A stretch of 64,000 bases of DNA from assembly GCA_944472135.2 (NCBI GenBank), contig OX235263.1, positions 23,489,379 to 23,553,378 on the forward strand. Reading direction: 5' to 3'. The notes under the pieces are model-generated. The model was given only the letters and a program-made list of their open reading frames with translations. It was not told where the DNA came from and searched no databases. Below are positions 55,596 through 64,000 of the stretch, piece after piece. The translations under genes and the position numbers were made by a program. Origin of the DNA: Trichobilharzia regenti (taxonomy: Eukaryota > Platyhelminthes > Trematoda > Strigeidida > Schistosomatidae). How positions within the stretch are numbered: position 1 is the stretch's first letter; the number at the start of each line of letters is the position of its first letter.

Positions 55596-56739
55596 CTGGT
55601 ATCTTTTTTGATACGTCTTAGTGCCATTAAAATAATTTGAGACGGGTGCTGTATTCACATTTGTCATTGTCTCATGAAATTTAATAAGAACAACAACACC
55701 GTGCATGACTAGCGGATGTTACTTTTTGTCGCTAGTTCCGATCACAGTTCTTCATAAGGTTTTACACAGCTGTATGATTTGGAGTGGAATACTTTTTTTA
55801 GCATCAAATGAATGTGTATAATTTAGTGGTGAATGGGAATATGCATCCAGAAATATACTCTTACCTGTGGGTATTGTTGATGGAAAGGGTGTTGGTGTGA
55901 AACTTAATGACCAAAGTCTCCCCGAAGATCATAAGTGTTACAGGATTTATAAACTCAAAGAGCTCTTGGGGACAATTTTCCTAAGGGTGCTTGTTTGTTT
56001 CTTATTTGTATTATATTCTTCCCCTCACCCCTTAATGAATTTCTATCCTTTATTACCACTGTTGTTAACTTGACTTTCGTTCAATCTCAGTGGAGCTTTA
56101 CTCAACCCCGTCAATTAAATCACGTCGCTCAACTTGCTTATACATGATATTTGTCGACTAAGTATTATGCTGGGTGTCTGCAGGAAGTTACTGTGAAGCT
56201 AAAGCTAAGAATTACATCGATTACGATGCAAAAAAGTTGTGTGCATGTCTCTCTGTCATTGAAAAAGGATTTTGAGCTATGTCATTCTCAAACCGTTGTC
56301 TTTTAGCGTCTCGACATTTCAGCACGGTAACTAGTGGGCATTCTGTGATCATTCGTTACAGCAGCTCAAGTGCTATCATTTCATACATACCATATCACAT
56401 TTTGATATTCATTTACGAAAACCTGGTAGCTACGTAGGCTTGAATCTCGAGGAACTGTGTGATGGTTGTTTTGGGCAGTACTTTTTATCTGTATTCGATC
56501 AAAGAGTGAATTATTTTCATTGACTCCAATACCATCAGTAGTAAATCCTACGTGTTTGTTCAATATTTTGAGTCAATGCCTCTCAATATTTTATTTTCCC
56601 ACTTTTATGTAATCAACTGTTGACTAATTTAATTTCCATTTTAGGTACTGATCTTGGTCACTACCTAATATTATTTCCCTAACATTCAATTGTTGGGACA
56701 AATATCAAATTTTGGTAAATATCACTGGCACTTACAGAA
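55596..56739. other. Upstream region of the STE24-like gene
   Basis: No coding domain recognised. About 96 bp before the ATG, a pyrimidine-rich tract ends in TTTTAG/GTACTG (about 56630-56645), a possible cis- or trans-splice acceptor. No promoter element could be assigned with confidence. Confidence 0.4.
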
Positions 56740-58179
56740 ATGGATACACCTTTTGTACTGTTCGTAATTTTTGGATATCCAGTGTCCTTGTTTTCCGGTG
56801 TATTTATATTCTTATGGTGTACTTACCTTTGGGAAACGTATTTAAGTATTCGCCAGAGAAGAAAAATTATCAACTCAACAAATGTTCCAAGTGAACTGTC
56901 AAGTGTTATGGACAATGAAAGTTTTCAAAAGTCACGTCTATATGCTATTGATCGATCAAACTTCTCTCTAGTTAGTGGTGTTTATCATATTCTTGAATTG
57001 TCAGCAGTCTTATACTTTTCATTTCTGCCATGGTTGTGGTATACTGCTGTCAAGCATTCGACCATTTTAAATGCTTATGTTATTAAGAAATTCGGTATAA
57101 ATATGGGTCTTGGAGTAGACAGTGAGATTAAGTGTTCCATCATGTTCTTCTTGTATACAGCTCTGATCATATTTGTAGATTCATTCCCATGGACAACTTA
57201 TAGCACCTTTGTAATTGAAGCACGTCATGGTTTTAACAAACAATCGTTTGGTTTCTTTATCAAGGATCAAATTAAAGCGTTGTGCATTTCAATGCTTATC
57301 GGTATCCCGGTCTTGTCTTGCCTAATATGGATAATCAAAGCTGGTGGACGCTATTTCTACATATACGCCTTTGTATTCACCGTTCTAGTTACTGTCTTCT
57401 TAATGTTTGTGTATCCAGAATACATTGCACCACTGTTCGATCATTATGAACCACTACCGGAGGGATCTTTAAAAACGAAAATAGAAGCATTAGCAGCATC
57501 TATTAAGTTTCCATTGAAAAAACTTCTAGTTGTTGAAGGCTCAAAACGTTCAGCGCATAGTAATGCCTATTTCTATGGATTTGGTAAAAATAAAAGAATT
57601 GTTATTTTTGATACACTTATTCGTGGTTTTGAATTTCCTAGTAAAAGTGAAGATACAACTACAACAACAGCGGCAACTACACAGGAGACTAAAAAAGAAT
57701 CTGATCAGCGTGGTTGTTCAGTTGACGAAGAAATCTTATCAGTTATCGCGCATGAGCTAGGCCATTGGAAGTTGAATCATACAATTTATAATCTATTTAT
57801 TGGAAAAGCAAATCTACTCATGATGTTTGTTATCTTCGGTCTTTTAATGGATATGAATGAATTATTCACTTCATTCGGTTTCAAAGATAATGATACACCG
57901 ATTATGCTAAGGTTGATTATTATCTTTCAGTTTATATTCTCTCCGTATAATACAGTCATGGATTTTATGATGACAGTTTTATCTAGAAAATTTGAATTTC
58001 AAGCAGATGCTTTTGCTGTGAAATTGGGTTATGGACAACATTTAAAATCTGCTTTAATTATCCTGTTAAAAGATAATTTATCCTTTCCTGTATGTGATTG
58101 GTTGTATTCAACGTTCAATCATTCACACCCACCATTACTTGAACGTCTCAGTGCAATTGATGCCTACAAATCTGACTGA
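56740..58179 (+). CDS. STE24: STE24-type CAAX prenyl protease (ZMPSTE24-like), intronless
   Basis: A complete 479-aa frame from an ATG (56740) to TGA. It belongs to the M48A zinc metalloproteases that remove the AAX tripeptide from prenylated proteins in the ER and inner nuclear membrane. Visible features: an N-terminal membrane segment (about residues 3-25); the family block FIEARHGFNKQSF-like (VIEARHGFNKQSFGFF, about 160-175); several further hydrophobic segments; the active site HELGHW with His338, Glu339 and His342; and the third zinc ligand Glu419 in EFQADAFA. The C-terminus has the FNHSHPPLLERL block. Length fits the family (about 430-480). A Thr-rich insertion (about 305-330) precedes the active site. 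The absence of introns is notable beside the multi-exon ERCC6L-like gene; a retrocopy is possible. Confidence 0.93.
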   Translation: MDTPFVLFVIFGYPVSLFSGVFIFLWCTYLWETYLSIRQRRKIINSTNVPSELSSVMDNESFQKSRLYAIDRSNFSLVSGVYHILELSAVLYFSFLPWLWYTAVKHSTILNAYVIKKFGINMGLGVDSEIKCSIMFFLYTALIIFVDSFPWTTYSTFVIEARHGFNKQSFGFFIKDQIKALCISMLIGIPVLSCLIWIIKAGGRYFYIYAFVFTVLVTVFLMFVYPEYIAPLFDHYEPLPEGSLKTKIEALAASIKFPLKKLLVVEGSKRSAHSNAYFYGFGKNKRIVIFDTLIRGFEFPSKSEDTTTTTAATTQETKKESDQRGCSVDEEILSVIAHELGHWKLNHTIYNLFIGKANLLMMFVIFGLLMDMNELFTSFGFKDNDTPIMLRLIIIFQFIFSPYNTVMDFMMTVLSRKFEFQADAFAVKLGYGQHLKSALIILLKDNLSFPVCDWLYSTFNHSHPPLLERLSAIDAYKSD

Positions 58180-58210
58180 AATAAAGGAAAATAACAAACA
58201 AAAAAAATAG
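58180..58210 (+). promoter_or_regulatory. Polyadenylation signal and A-rich tract after STE24
   Basis: AATAAA (58180-58185) starts at the base after the stop codon, followed by an A-rich tract up to about 58208. It could be the gene's own poly(A) signal with a minimal 3' UTR, or the remnant of a retrocopied poly(A) tail. A second AATAAA lies near 58347. Confidence 0.5.
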
Positions 58211-58645
58211 TGTTCAGTCTGAAAGCCTGTTTATTTTACTTGATATCCCCGGTGGGAATTGTATACGCTTTGGTCGTCTGTGTTGTGTATTTCCACAAAT
58301 GTTGTCCAGTGTATATCTCTGTGCATAAGATGTGTCTTTTTTCTGCATTAAATAAACTGCTCTTGAAGTTATGCTGATTTGAATGAATTTATTATTATTA
58401 TTATTCTATTTAGTAAGTAGTTCAGGATATGTTATATATAAAGGCGTGAATCTGTACACACCTTTGCATTTGTTGAGTCCATAGTGAGTACTTAATTTTA
58501 GGAGGTTGTGTTTCTTCAGATAATGTAAACTGAAATGGCTACTTTGCACTGAAGCGGAAGACTGTCTTCATCTAGATGGCTATGCTATGTTAGCTGCGAA
58601 GTTGCATACTGCACGCATATTAATGTAAAATATGGGCAGTTTAGT

Positions 58646-58850
58646 GCGTCGGTGGCATAGCGGTTAGGACGCCCGCCGACCATGCACATGGTCCGGGGTT
58701 CGATCCCCGGCCGACGCACTCCTCTACCTCGCTAAGCCAGAAATAACTCTGGTAAAGAGGAAAGGTTGGGCATGAGGCTAGCAACCCCATCCTGTAAAAT
58801 AAACACTGCTACATAAACTTCAAGCCTCTAGCTGCTTGAAGCCCTATGTT
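58646..58850 (+). repeat. tRNA-headed repeat with RTE-leader-like body
   Basis: A 73-base tRNA-like head (58646-58718) has a seven-pair acceptor (GCGTCGG with CCGACGC), an A-box GTGGCATAGCGG and a B-box GGTTCGATCCC. The middle is a continuous hairpin GACCATG-CA-CATGGTC instead of a normal anticodon arm, so it is not a working tRNA gene. The following body (GGTTGGGCATGAGGCTAGCA..., about 58765-58815) resembles the sequence upstream of the RTE-like element at 62.7 kb, read on the minus strand. Confidence 0.65.
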
Positions 58851-58948
58851 GCACAGAGGAACGTGAAGGAAAAAAGTTGGCAGTTTAGGGTTCTAAAAGA
58901 AAAGATGTTCAGCAAGGAGTCACTCTTTTCGGCGATATCTTTCTCAAG

Positions 58949-58950
<2 letters not shown>

Positions 58951-58982
<32 letters not shown>
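58951..58982. repeat. AT dinucleotide microsatellite
   Basis: About sixteen AT units in a row. Confidence 0.9.
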
Positions 58983-58984
<2 letters not shown>

Positions 58985-60768
58985 TAAATTGTCTTGGCAA
59001 CAAAGGAATATTTCCAAAGACGTGTCATTGGAATCGTAAATTTTGGATAACAAATTACGCACTGTATAAAGCGTCAATCAGGTAGAAACTAAAATTAAGT
59101 TGAGTAACGTAATATAATTGACGGAGTTGAGTGAAACTCATCTAAGATTGAATAAGAGTCAAGTGGTAACAACAGTGGTAACAAGGGGTAGAGAATTAAT
59201 AGGCGGTGGGGAAGCAAATAATACAATTAAGTTACCAAAGAAGAATGAAAATTACGTATTTGATGTTAAGATAGATCACGTCCATTGTAGACTTAGTCAC
59301 TGAACAAACCTCTTTTGTATTCAGAATTCATGGTTTAACATGAGAATTGCCATTACTTCTGCGGTTTGAAGAAGTTTGATTCGTACTACTTTAGCAAGAT
59401 TCCCATATATTTTGTAGATAACTTTGAAGTTCCTATATGAGTTAGCTTGATGCTGATTCGATCAGGTGTTCCAGAATAGCGTTGTGGCGGGGCATCTTCT
59501 TTCTCTTTTATAAAAACATTACTGTGGGTAAGTGTTCGATGATATGAATAGATAGCAAATGCTGGATACAGCTGACATGTCTAGCTCCACACGAGCAGGT
59601 GAACTGATAGATGCACATCGATGAGGCCAGCAGTAGTAGCTTATACTTCTCGTTCATGTGAATCACTGGTTTCGTAGAGTAAGTTATTCAAAGTTCAGCC
59701 GTCAAGAAGGTTTTCTTCAATGAGCGGGACAGGTGGTTTTTCAGTATTTCTGCTGATGAGTGTCCATTGAATTGTAGACTCAGGTAGAGAGGTTTCTTGG
59801 GAGTAAAAAGTGTAGGTGATTTTCATGGTTTAGGCTTCATGGATTTTATGATGAAATGTCCTGGTTAGCCATTTTCGAGGAGGATTCTCTGCAGAGTGTA
59901 TCGTTCCTATTCCATAGTGTTAGGGCTGTGGTTTCTGTAGTTCATTGAATTTAGTTGTTCAGCTATATTCGTTGGAAAGTAAACATTGGTGAATATATAT
60001 TACTATTAGAAATAAGGAATTATTGATTGCTGTCTTTACTTCAAATGATAACTCTCAGTAGGTTTACATACGGGGCTGCGTAAGTTTGAGTAGAGTGGCT
60101 TGAATAGTTGAAGCTGCACTTCTCGATTTGACCAGGATCTTGATTTATATGAAATGTAATTGGAGGGTGAACAGATGCCTTTTCTCAAGCTTTATGCTGT
60201 ACGATTATTTGAGTGATCTTAATCAAATGTACTCTAAGAGTAGTTGCAGATGAATATACAGATTGGCTGAATTATCTGCTAGGGGGTTATTTTTATGAAC
60301 CTTGAGAACTAAATGGTCTCAGGCTAGTTGATGAAGATTGCTGGTTGCAATGTTGCTCATACCGAAATCTACCAACCCCCAAGTTCTGGCATCGAAATCT
60401 CAGCACGGATACAGAGGTCTCGTTTGGCACACTTAGCTTACTCCTTCTTTGGCTTAGTAGACGTGGTCATTGCTCAAAATCGGTGACATGGTTCAAAATC
60501 GTTGTCAATGGCGAAGATGTATTCAGTCTCTGTAATCTTTCATATTTCTTTCTACCATTACCCATTCTGTTTCACTCTTATACTTGTCAAACTCTATTGA
60601 TTCTCTTCACTCATCTTGTCTACCTTTGTGTGCTTTTTGGAACGTGGCAACTGGAACTTCTGCACTTCGGTTCCAAGTTCTATGTTGAATCCAGACAGAC
60701 AGTTCTGTATCCAATGCATCTCTCCAGGGTGATGAGACTTAGTATTTTACTTGGCGTGAACAAGAGTA
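58983..60768. other. Unassigned region with decayed dispersed repeat
   Basis: No gene recognised; a 61-codon frame at 59118-59303 has no identifiable domain. Around 60560-60700 is a decayed relative of the repeat at 8030-8180 (shared TTTGTGTGCT...TGGAA(C/T)GTGGCAA). Confidence 0.4.
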
Positions 60769-62500
60769 TTATTCCACGCCAGTTCCTGCAGACATAGGCC
60801 TAAGTTGCCCTGCTTTGGCAGTTTGACGAGGTAGAAGCCTTTCTTGCAGTTGGAAGGCAACTTTCCTTCTTTCCAAACCTTTTGGAATAATGGCGTGAGC
60901 ATATCTGCGACAGTCTCTGAGTCCGTTTCCAATGCTTTGGGGCAGTGGTAATACCATCTGGTCTTGCTGCCTTACCGGCCGAACTTCAGCAGATTGATCA
61001 CATTTAGGATTTCTGTTTTCTTTGGGGGAGTGGTGTCCACTGGCAGGCAGTTGTGTGCGCATTGTTGTTGTTGGCATTTCTGAACGAGTCGCAGGTGATG
61101 GTTCATTCAAGAGTCTTTTGAAGTGAGCCGCCCATTGTTTTGTTTGTTTCTCCATCTTGGTAATCAGGTTCCTTTAGACATCTTTTTTGGTCTTACCATC
61201 TGGGTTGATCTCCACCCAGATAGAGACCTAGTTATCTGAAATAATGACCTGAGGTCTCTTTCGTCTGCTGTCTGCATGTTCTGCTTCAGTTACCAGCCAG
61301 CGTGCTGTAGAATTGTCTTTTGTCTTTCCTAGAACTCTTGTTCACGTTTTTCTTGGTTCAGTGCAGCGTACATTGAACTCAGCTTGTCCTTCTGTCGTCC
61401 ATCTTTGCATTGAGCCATCTTCTCTATCACCATCCTCCTCTCCCATTTTCTATTGGCTTCCAAGTAGGTGTCCGTTGAGAGCCATTCCTTGTCTTGTCTC
61501 TTCTTTCTCCCTAGAACAGTTGTCCACGTTTCCTTGAATATCGGCTTCAGAGATTTCCAATGTTCTTCCACGCGGGTGTCCTCAGTGATGCCACGTAGGA
61601 TCTTCAACTTTGCTCTGATTTCTGTAGCTAAGGCATCCCTTGTAGTTCTGTCTTTCAGTCTCTGAATGTTGAACTTGTATTGTGACCTGACTCCAGTTGT
61701 TTTCATGGATTTCAGCTTCACCTTGAAGGTTCCTTGAACTAGATGGTGGTCTGAGCCCACATCTACTCCCCTTCTCAACACTGTGTCCAACAGGGTGAGT
61801 CTCCACTTCCTTGAGTAGTTTTGAGATGAAATCTATGTGGTTCGTGGTGTGTCCGTCTGGTGAAATCCATGTTGCTTTGTGTGTATTCTTGTGCTTGTAC
61901 ACGCTCTTTCCGATCACGAAATCATTGAAAGCGCAAAGGTCTGTGAACAGTTCTCCATTCTCGCTCATTTCTCCAATTGAGGGCGTCTCTACCCATGATA
62001 AGTTCTCTTTCTGTATTGTCTGCTCCCAGTTCTGCTTACATAAATATCTCCCATGAAGATTTTGATGTTATCACTTGGGATGTTGTCCATTACCGTTTTT
62101 AGTTGTCTGTAAAATTCTTCCTTCTTCTCTTGTTACACGTTGTTTGTAGCATTGTGTGTAGAGCAATGAACGATTGTGACCTTCCTTCCTGCCAGTTGAG
62201 TTGAGTCTTGCTGTCATGATCTTGGATGAAATAGGTTTCCACGGCATTAGAATTCTGGCGACATCATGATAGCCACTCACTGTCTAAGTGTGTTCGTGAT
62301 TGTCGTCTGAGTAACCGGAGTAGATTACTGGCTCTCCAGTTGACAGTTTTGATAATCCACATCCATTCCATCTGCTGTCACAGATATTGAGCACTTCTAT
62401 GCCATATCTCCGCATTTCATCGGCTAACTGGGCAACCTTCACAGTCTCGTACCTTGTACAGACAACCCACATCCCCATTCTTATTCTCTATTTCATCGAG
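60769..62500 (-). mobile_element. RTE-clade non-LTR retrotransposon, decayed, with endonuclease remnants
   Basis: On the minus strand, starting from 62478: CTRYETVKVAQLADEMRRYG and VLNICDSRWNGCG, the N-terminal AP-endonuclease block of RTE elements (equivalent to ...ISETRW). Then YHDVARILMPW-like (SGYHDVARILMPWKPIS), HTTNHIDFIS and GSDHHLVQGTFKVKLK, the C-terminal endonuclease His block. Then the linker with KEWLSTDTYL and EKQTKQWAAHFKRLLN. It ends at about 60770 before the RT palm, in a short TPLFQKVWKEGKLP piece. Several frameshifts separate the blocks. It supplies the 5' half missing from the element at 2.6-4.9 kb, but from a different insertion. Confidence 0.8.
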
Positions 62501-62800
62501 AGAAGACACCGGCTAGCTGGTTGACTGGATTCTCGAAGGTTAGCTTTCACCGGCCTGCTTTGTCATTTCGCCTCTCCGTTTCCAGTGAGGAATAAGACTG
62601 TTACTTGAATTTTTCGTATTTTTAATATATTTTCTGTGAGTTGAAGTTTCTTTAGTGGTGTGATAGGTTTGATGGTGTAGGGTTTCTAGCCCCACGCCCA
62701 ACCCTCTCTCTTCACCTGGGTGTGGAACCGGCTAGAAATACAGCAAGGTGGTTAACTAGGCGAGGTTAGGCAGTTCGCTTTACATAATAATAATAATAAT
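62501..62800 (-). other. RTE 5' leader-like sequence and spacer
   Basis: The reverse complement of about 62665-62710 reads GGGTTGGGCGTGGGGCTAG, similar to the body of the tRNA-headed repeat at 58765-58785. It is probably the 5' UTR of the RTE-like element. ATA-type triplet repeats end the stretch near 62785-62800. Confidence 0.45.
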
Positions 62801-62802
62801 TT

Positions 62803-63125
62803 TGATTTGACACTAGTAATTAGTGTGATGCGTCTAGTCCTCTGATTGGTGTAGACCGAATTCTATCAGTCAAGTTGTAATGTGGCCACCATTCCACTAG
62901 GTAGCTCGCCATCACGGTGCACATTGATTTGATGTTATTAGATAGTTGGAGGCAGTCGGCCACAGGAAGCCTTGCACCTAGGTTTCGTGCTAGTTGGCAC
63001 TCACCAGTCAGCAAGGCGTATCTGCAACCTTGAAGGAACTCATGTCTCTTCTGAGATTCGAACCTGCGTCACCCAGTGAGAGCTGCACTCAGAAACGTTA
63101 TCACTGAGCTATTCGGGCCCGCAAT
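62803..63125 (-). repeat. tRNA-related repeat, minus copy
   Basis: Read on the minus strand from about 63120: CCCGAATAGCTCAGTGATAACG (A-box-like), then GCAGGTTCGAATCTCAG (B-box-like), then a body shared in the opposite orientation with 63240-63385. The far end (62803-62868) repeats directly at 63155-63223. Confidence 0.6.
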
Positions 63126-63149
63126 TGACCTCCTGTAGGACTGTAGTGG

Positions 63150-63390
63150 ATATTTTGATTTGACACTAGTAACTAGTTTGATGCGTCTAGTCCTCTGATT
63201 GGTGTAGACTGAATTCTATCAGTCTCTGACTGCAGCACTGGGTGACGCGGGTTCGAATCTCAGAAGGGACATGAGTTCCTTCAAGGTTGCAGATACGCCT
63301 TGCTGACTGGTGAGTGCCAACTAGCACGAAACCTAGGTCAGACAAGGCTTCCTGTGGCCGATTGCCTCCAACCATCTAATACCATCAAAT
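63150..63390 (+). repeat. tRNA-related repeat, plus copy, with leading direct repeat
   Basis: 63150-63223 is a direct repeat of 62800-62868 (TTTGATTTGACACTAGTAA...). From about 63226, CACTGGGTGACGCGGGTTCGAATCTCAG carries a B-box-like stretch and the body reads opposite to 62945-63075. It lacks the A-box part, so this copy is truncated at the head. Confidence 0.6.
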
Positions 63391-64000
63391 AATAATAATT
63401 ATTATATTTCTACATCATGTACACAGAGAGTATTTCTATAATCTAGAAAAAATCAATGTTCATATACTGTCATATTAGTTTCAGGCAACAGAAAGCACTG
63501 GATAAGCTTCATATCTCAATAATTGAAAAGCGATAATTGGTTGCATGCGTATAAACTAATTTTGTATGGTGAATATTTACTCAGACATCAAGATATATTG
63601 TGTCATTGGAAGTATCGATCGTAAAAATACCGTTTATTTTTTTGAAATTATACTACTTAAATAGGTAATAGCTTTATTGTTGCTGTTTTTATTGTTGTTC
63701 TAGTGGAATAAGTAGTTTGAATAAGGCATTAAGAAGACAAATTTCGCGAGATGATATCGTCATTTCATAGTTTCTTTACAACCGCTTTACAACTAACATG
63801 GTTAACAATGAATAAAATAAAGTTCATGAAAATTACTCAGTTAAATAAAAAGAACAAAAGTGCATACTAATGACCAATCATATTTAGATAGGTTAAGTAG
63901 TCAGTTCATGGTAGGCGAAGATTGAAGTCTATTGATTTTTGTAGACACAGTTTAGACTGTATGTGATTAATCCCCCAAGGTGCTTCCATCACCTTCAATA
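63391..64000. other. Unassigned AT-rich end of window
   Basis: No coding frame or known repeat recognised on either strand. Confidence 0.4.

Noticed and set aside
58646..58718. A functional tRNA gene
   Set aside because: Acceptor arm and pol III boxes are present, but the T arm pairs imperfectly in the standard register and the anticodon arm is replaced by a two-base-loop hairpin. Similar heads occur in SINE copies at 10.27 and 38.35 kb.

Overview
This window looks like nuclear DNA of a digenean flatworm, most likely a schistosomatid. The reasons are an AT-rich background, intron-bearing host coding pieces, and a dense mix of RTE-like and CR1-like non-LTR elements, Penelope-like GIY-YIG remnants, Ty3/gypsy-like and BEL/Pao-like LTR elements and tRNA-headed SINEs. 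The lineage call is an inference from repeat style; no species-diagnostic marker was seen. Only two host genes could be supported. One is the 5' end of an ERCC6L/PICH-like SNF2 ATPase (minus strand, three exons, 6540 to 5604). The other is a complete intronless STE24-type CAAX prenyl protease (plus strand, 56740-58179). Most of the remaining recognisable sequence is transposable elements, many nested in one another.

Left part (1-14.3 kb): a Penelope-like 3' remnant with an Asn-rich stretch (0.4-1.5 kb), a tRNA-like SINE head (1.8 kb), a decayed RTE element (2.6-4.9 kb, minus), the ERCC6L-like 5' exons, a head-to-head pair of truncated Penelope-like 3' ends forming a large inverted repeat (6.7-7.8 kb), decayed repeats and a SINE (10.15-10.34 kb), then a CR1-like element (12.45-14.29 kb).

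Centre (14,295-28,897): the most striking structure is a head-to-tail array of three gag-only LTR elements that share LTRs (period 3,414 bp). The third unit is split by a reverse-oriented relative. The whole array is flanked by GTCTC, the inner element by ACGGT. The internal region encodes a 651-aa protein with a BEL/Pao-type gag (DUF1759-like) N-terminus and no protease, reverse transcriptase or integrase, so the family would need enzymes from elsewhere. The CR1-like 3' sequence that hosts the array resumes at 28.90 kb. An uninterrupted relative of the same site lies at about 40.69 kb.

Right part: a CR1-like element (29.95-34.46 kb) split by a single-LTR, gag-bearing gypsy-like derivative; a second copy of the array-hosting CR1 type carrying a SINE in its RT frame (38.0-41.3 kb); a nearly intact CR1-like ORF (42.57-45.32 kb, minus) cut near its start by a gypsy-like element with an open gag-pol frame and LTRs differing at one base (45,317-49,914); a decayed CR1-like element with zinc-finger ORF1 (50.05-53.99 kb); a Penelope-like scrap; the STE24 gene; a tRNA-headed repeat; a decayed RTE element (60.77-62.5 kb, minus); and tRNA-related repeats in opposite orientations at 62.8-63.4 kb. 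Stretches at roughly 10.4-12.4, 34.8-38.0, 54.0-55.3, 59.0-60.7 and 63.4-64.0 kb show no supportable gene.
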